The notes under the pieces were generated by a model. The model worked only from the letters and a program-made list of their open reading frames with translations, ran no database searches and was not told where the DNA came from. The position numbers and the translations under genes are program-made. A DNA stretch of 64,000 nucleotides from CAIXSC01 sp046349855. Lineage in GTDB: Bacteria > Planctomycetota > Planctomycetia > Pirellulales > Pirellulaceae. The stretch is taken from assembly GCA_046349855.1 (NCBI GenBank), contig JAXMBM010000011.1, positions 1 to 64,000 on the forward strand. Reading direction: 5' to 3'. Positions 60,585-64,000 of this stretch are shown in pieces. Position 1 is the stretch's first letter. Every line of letters begins with the position of its first letter.

Positions 60585-61115
60585 ATGAACCGATGCCTGC
60601 GTTACGCACTTGGAGTTCTGGTGGTGTTGGGAACACTTGTCAGCAGCGGAGTACCGTCGCGCGGCGACGACTTCGAGTGGCGAGTGTACTCGTCGAAGAT
60701 TGGCCGGTTTACGGCCAAGTTTCCCGGCGAGGTGACGATGAAGGAAATGCCGAACGCGACGCACTTCAGCGGTTCGCCGCCGGGCTTGGATGCCGATTTC
60801 CGAGTGGCGTTTACCGACCGCAAGGAGGCCGATGCGAACTTCGAGGCGTCGTTCAAGGAACTCAAGCGGATCCGGGACGCCACGGCGGAAAGCCAGAAGA
60901 TCACGCTCGAGGACGAAATCGACTTCCTGTTCGCCGGCCTGCCCGCCTGCAAGTTTCACTTCGACAAGGATGTGGGCACGGTGGTAGCACGCTACCAGAT
61001 GGTCTACATCATGGACGGCAAGCGGTTCTATCAGCTGGTGGTCGGCTACGACGTCAAGATGCCGCTGAGCGCCGAAGCTGAAAAGTTCGTCAAGTCGTTT
61101 CGCATCGAGCGGTAG
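60585..61115 (+). CDS. secreted hypothetical protein (176 aa)
   Basis: ATG 60585 with GGAG ten bases upstream starts MNRCLRYALGVLVVLGTLVS, a signal peptide. The mature part begins DDFEWRVYSSKIGRFTAKFP, a beta-rich domain typical of small planctomycete exported proteins, with KITLEDEIDFLFAGLPACKF and a helical tail (LSAEAEKFVKSFRIER). The layout is like PsbP- or FKBP-type single-domain proteins, but I cannot assign it. Frames reaching back to 60081 on this strand only cross the mobile element and are not part of it. Confidence 0.78.
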   Translation: MNRCLRYALGVLVVLGTLVSSGVPSRGDDFEWRVYSSKIGRFTAKFPGEVTMKEMPNATHFSGSPPGLDADFRVAFTDRKEADANFEASFKELKRIRDATAESQKITLEDEIDFLFAGLPACKFHFDKDVGTVVARYQMVYIMDGKRFYQLVVGYDVKMPLSAEAEKFVKSFRIER

Positions 61116-61343
61116 GGGCTGTCACCGGCGGCCGTTTGGCCACGGAACGCCGGTCAGTTGAAGCACCGAATGCACGAGGGGGGCGTTGCGTCCTTTCTCG
61201 TGCGTGCCGTCAGGAGATCACCGAGCGGAAGGCACTCGCCTCCCGCAACGCCTGAGGGAGTGTGGTTGGCTGCGCCAAGGATGAAAAGGCTCGGTCGGCA
61301 GAGATAGCGACTCCGTCCGCTTTTCGTTGAACGAGCCAGCGGA

Positions 61344-61715
61344 TCAGCCGAGTTGCACGTGGCACATGCGGCAACGCCGTTTCTCTTCGGTCATCAGGAG
61401 ACCGATGAAGCAGAGCGGGAAGCAGAAGAACAGCATCAGGCCGAACACGACCCAGCCCGCGACCGAGATCTGCGTGGTGACCTGAGGCAGTTCGGTCGTC
61501 CGGCAGTAGGGACACTGAAACACGCCGGGCGGGAGATACCCCGGGGAGCCGGGCGGTGCCGCAGGGGCAGCCGGTGAGACCGTGGGAAAGCCGGGCGGGA
61601 TGGCCAAAGTCGGCAGCCGGTAGACCCCCTGGCAACTCGGGCACGACACGTCGCGACCTCCCCAGGAATCGTCCACTTCCGCCTGAGCCTTGCAGTGTGG
61701 GCAGATGGCGATCAT
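61344..61715 (-). CDS. LITAF-like zinc-ribbon membrane protein
   Basis: A 123-aa protein from ATG 61715 (MIAICPHCKAQAEVDD). The N-terminal CPHC...CPSC forms one zinc ribbon (MJ0042-like). After a Pro-rich linker comes FQCPYCRTTELP, a hydrophobic segment (VAGWVVFGLMLFFCFPLCFI) and CRMCHVQLG. A CxxC pair on each side of a membrane-dipping helix is the LITAF arrangement, in which the zinc is held at the membrane surface. Function unknown in bacteria. It stands apart from its neighbours. Confidence 0.8.
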   Translation of the reverse strand: MIAICPHCKAQAEVDDSWGGRDVSCPSCQGVYRLPTLAIPPGFPTVSPAAPAAPPGSPGYLPPGVFQCPYCRTTELPQVTTQISVAGWVVFGLMLFFCFPLCFIGLLMTEEKRRCRMCHVQLG

Positions 61716-62336
61716 GACGTCACGGGCTCCCTTGTTGCGTTGCGTTACGGACTGAGCGATCTGTGGTTCGTCGATTCCCGTGTGCCGGAGTCGCACCGCT
61801 AGGGAATGACGTCCGGTCCCGGTTCGGTCTGTGCATTACTTCGCCAGCGGACGCCTAATATTCCCCAGTTGATATCAGGGCATAACGGCAGGATCAACAT
61901 GGCCGTTGCCGTGCCGAGGCTTCCGCCGCGGGCGTTACCCGTGAACGGCAATGGTGGGGGGAAGAACTTGGCCAACGGCGCTTCCGCCGAGAAGTCTGGC
62001 TGGCTGGTTCGACGTCAATCTTGAAACCGGCCCCAGAGTCAGCCGGCGCCGTCGTTCATCGGCCAATGCGGCCGCTTGCAAGTTTCGTGATGCGCGGCAG
62101 GTACTTGCTGACGACAGGGCTCGTCATGCGCTACGACCGCGATTCAGCCCAGGCAGTGTCATGGGGCGCTTCCAAGGAGACTACTCGCGGACGCGCGATC
62201 CGTCGCCAGCGACGGGGGTGAGCGAGTGGCGTTCGCGCGGGGGCTGTGTCATACTGGAGCCCTGGCATTTGAGGCGACGACGCCTGGAATGCCTGCGTTC
62301 GCCGATAAGGTCTCCATGTGGCCTGGGAGGTGGAAC
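61716..62336. other. intergenic region without supported gene
   Basis: I see no gene with a ribosome-binding site or coding-like sequence in these 621 bp. Open frames there are short or antisense shadows. A purine-rich GGGAGGTGG at 62325-62333 is the ribosome-binding site of the next gene. Confidence 0.5.
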
Positions 62337-62579
62337 ATGTCCAGACGACACCACCGTTCTTCGTCGTTGCGGGCCGGCAGTCTGCCGACCGAGTCGTCCT
62401 ATGTGTGCGAATCGTGTGGGGAGCGGATCGTGATCCCCATCGATGTCAGCGAGGGTCAGCACCAGGAGTATGTTGAAGACTGCCCCGTGTGCTGCCATTC
62501 CAATGTCATTCGGCTCGACATCTACGCCGATGGCTCGACGCACGCCGATTCGCTCTGCGAAGACGACCTGAACGAGTGA
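62337..62579 (+). CDS. CPXCG motif-containing cysteine-rich protein
   Basis: An 80-aa protein from ATG 62337 with GGGAGGTGG just upstream. Two CxxC pairs are present (YVCESCGERIVIPIDV and DCPVCCHSNVI) and the pattern CESCGE ... EYVEDCPVCC ... IRLDI is that of the small Cys-rich CPXCG family, which presumably binds zinc. The N-terminus is basic (RRHHRSSSLR). Cytoplasmic; function unknown. Confidence 0.85.
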   Translation: MSRRHHRSSSLRAGSLPTESSYVCESCGERIVIPIDVSEGQHQEYVEDCPVCCHSNVIRLDIYADGSTHADSLCEDDLNE

Positions 62580-62637
62580 CCTCCTGGCCCTGCCAGTCGC
62601 CGGTCCGCCCTCAGTTCGCCTTTCCATGCGCTATTCC

Positions 62638-62673
62638 GAGCGCTTCCCCGAGCGCTTCCCCGAGCGCTTCCCC
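62638..62673 (+). repeat. three 12-bp repeats
   Basis: GAGCGCTTCCCC occurs three times in tandem and begins a fourth copy. Each unit includes the palindrome AGCGCT. It lies between the CPXCG gene and the end of the Pro-rich protein gene. Confidence 0.8.
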
Positions 62674-62760
62674 GAGCGCCCAACGGGGCGCAGGTAAGGT
62701 GGGAACACTTGTCGATCACTTCGCCATCGGTTCCGCCGCCGAAGCTGCGGCCGCCGGGGG

Positions 62761-63966
62761 TCAGCGAGAGCTCTTGTCAGGTGCCGCTGGGCTCGCCGGT
62801 GCGTCTTGGGCAGGTTCAGGTTTCTCAGGAACCGTAGTCTCAGGAGCCGTTGACTCTGGAATGGTCTTCCCTGGAGTCGTTGAATCGGGAGGCAGCGTGC
62901 GGGGGGCCACCTTCCCCGGAGTCGCTGATTCTGGGATGGACTTCCCAGGAGTCGTTGAATCGGGAGGCCTCTTGCGGGGATCCATCTTGCCCGGAGTCGA
63001 CCATTCTGGAACGGACTTCCCAGGAGCTGGAGCCTCCGGGGTCGGCGTGCCGGGAGCTGGTCCGCTGGCAGGCGGAGCAAATCGTCGGACGTACGGTGGC
63101 AGAGTGGGACCGCTGCCCGTTCCTGTCAAGGGACTCAGGGGAAACGACGCACTCAACGAGTGGCCGCTGGTGGGAGTGCGGAGCGTGTAGTGATACCACG
63201 ATCCGACTTTCCAGACCTCGATCTCGGCTCCCGCTCGACCCCAGCCGAACAGGCCCGGTGAGAGGTTGTATTCCTGCGGGGTGGAATGGCTGGTGGTGCG
63301 CAGTTTGCGCCGCGCCAGATCCTGTTGAGACGCATCGAGCAGGGGATCGATTTCCGACCAGAACTCATCTTCCAGACGTGTCAGTTCCGCGGGTGGGAGT
63401 GGCTGGACGGTGGTGGCGAAGCGTCCCATCTTGTTTTCCGCCGAGCGCGTCAGGGTGGCCTCTCGTTCCAGGTACTTCTGCCAGTAGCGCTCCACGACGG
63501 CGTTGATCTGGCTGGTCTGCTTGGGGGTGATGCCGATCCATTCCTGGAGTCCCCTGTCCAGCCGCGGGCCGGCGTCGGTCCACTGCCATTCCGGCGCGGG
63601 GTTCGCGAGCGAAGAATGGGCATGCTCGATAGATTGGGGAGTGGCCTCACGAACGGTTCGGACCGGAATCACCCAGGCCGCGGGGCCTAAGATCAGGCAG
63701 GGACAGCACACCAGGGGAATCAGCAGAACCCAGACCCAGGTGGCCGAATGATTGCCTTGGCGCGGTGCGGTCGCGGGGACGACTGCGGCGAGTGGCGGCG
63801 GCGGGGGGAAGACACGCGGAGGAACGGCGGGAGCGGCGGCGGCCTCGCGTCGCCGGCGGTGCGATGCTGTCCCGACGACGCCAATGACGGTGAACAATCC
63901 AACCACGATCAGCACGATGGCCAACATGGGTGCCAGGAGCATGGACCGGGTGGGATGAACAGCCAT
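62761..63966 (-). CDS. membrane protein with Pro-rich repetitive C-terminal tail
   Basis: A 401-aa protein from ATG 63966. Two membrane spans occur (LLAPMLAIVLIVVGLFTVIG near the N-terminus and WVWVLLIPLVCCPCLILGPA near residue 85), separated by a Pro-rich loop (PPRVFPPPPPLAAVVP). A central domain follows (WIGITPKQTSQINAVVERYW), then a tail from about residue 300 built of repeats such as PPDSTTPGKSIPESATPGK. The tail is encoded by about 170 bp of imperfect tandem DNA repeats at roughly 62860-63030. No family recognised. The start lies 34 bp from the right edge. Confidence 0.78.
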   Translation of the reverse strand: MAVHPTRSMLLAPMLAIVLIVVGLFTVIGVVGTASHRRRREAAAAPAVPPRVFPPPPPLAAVVPATAPRQGNHSATWVWVLLIPLVCCPCLILGPAAWVIPVRTVREATPQSIEHAHSSLANPAPEWQWTDAGPRLDRGLQEWIGITPKQTSQINAVVERYWQKYLEREATLTRSAENKMGRFATTVQPLPPAELTRLEDEFWSEIDPLLDASQQDLARRKLRTTSHSTPQEYNLSPGLFGWGRAGAEIEVWKVGSWYHYTLRTPTSGHSLSASFPLSPLTGTGSGPTLPPYVRRFAPPASGPAPGTPTPEAPAPGKSVPEWSTPGKMDPRKRPPDSTTPGKSIPESATPGKVAPRTLPPDSTTPGKTIPESTAPETTVPEKPEPAQDAPASPAAPDKSSR

Positions 63967-64000
63967 CGACGTCGCGGGCGATCCCGACCAGCTGGCCAGC

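Overview
The window reads as chromosomal DNA of a planctomycete. The sequence is GC-rich, so long antisense open frames are common and mostly meaningless. Planctomycete hallmarks include a cytochrome/DUF1549/DUF1553 protein (51256-54522), a secreted sulfatase, a DUF1080 protein, an ECF sigma factor of the THWSLV type, and two giant exported proteins carrying the LExLExR-type N-terminal motif. I cannot name a genus. No rRNA, tRNA or CRISPR array was seen.

Layout. 1-4511 (minus): an operon of polyphosphate kinase 2, a GH63-like glucosidase and a GH13 amylase-family protein that runs off the left edge. 4734-6080: a Gly-rich secreted protein whose paralogue lies at 57129-58526. 6148-16584 (minus): a LOG-family protein, a 1570-aa exported cyclophilin/cadherin-like protein, a sulfatase, an ECF sigma factor, an amino-acid ABC transporter fusion and a small protein. 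16673-20563: two convergent genes separated by a 2.3-kb mobile element. 20663-25970: a small secreted protein and a cluster typical of planctomycete sugar catabolism (DUF1080, enolase superfamily, NHL propeller, Gfo/Idh/MocA oxidoreductase). 26050-33848: a protein with an AbiGi-like C-terminus, a lipoprotein with two thioredoxin domains, chorismate synthase and a membrane-anchored protein with a possible frameshift. 34051-39290: a giant SBBP/PKD/RTX surface protein whose eight 264-bp repeats carry seven indels. 39328-48113: a three-gene operon of secreted proteins, two of them with PASTA domains, divergent from an ECF sigma gene. 48186-63966: mostly small secreted or housekeeping genes (SlyX, Nif3-like, acetate kinase, LITAF-like zinc ribbon, CPXCG protein).

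The most interesting structure is the element at 17786-20089. It has terminal inverted repeats (TTGGACAGC) and is flanked on both sides by CTAG. Removing it and one CTAG restores two convergent genes that share a CTAG stop-codon overlap. Inside are two 16-bp minisatellite arrays flanking a 520-aa orphan protein with no transposase motif I recognise. Three short relatives lacking the ORF and arrays occur at 24730-24834, 58619-58736 and 60256-60431. This looks like a non-autonomous family plus one loaded member, and possibly an undescribed type of mobile element.
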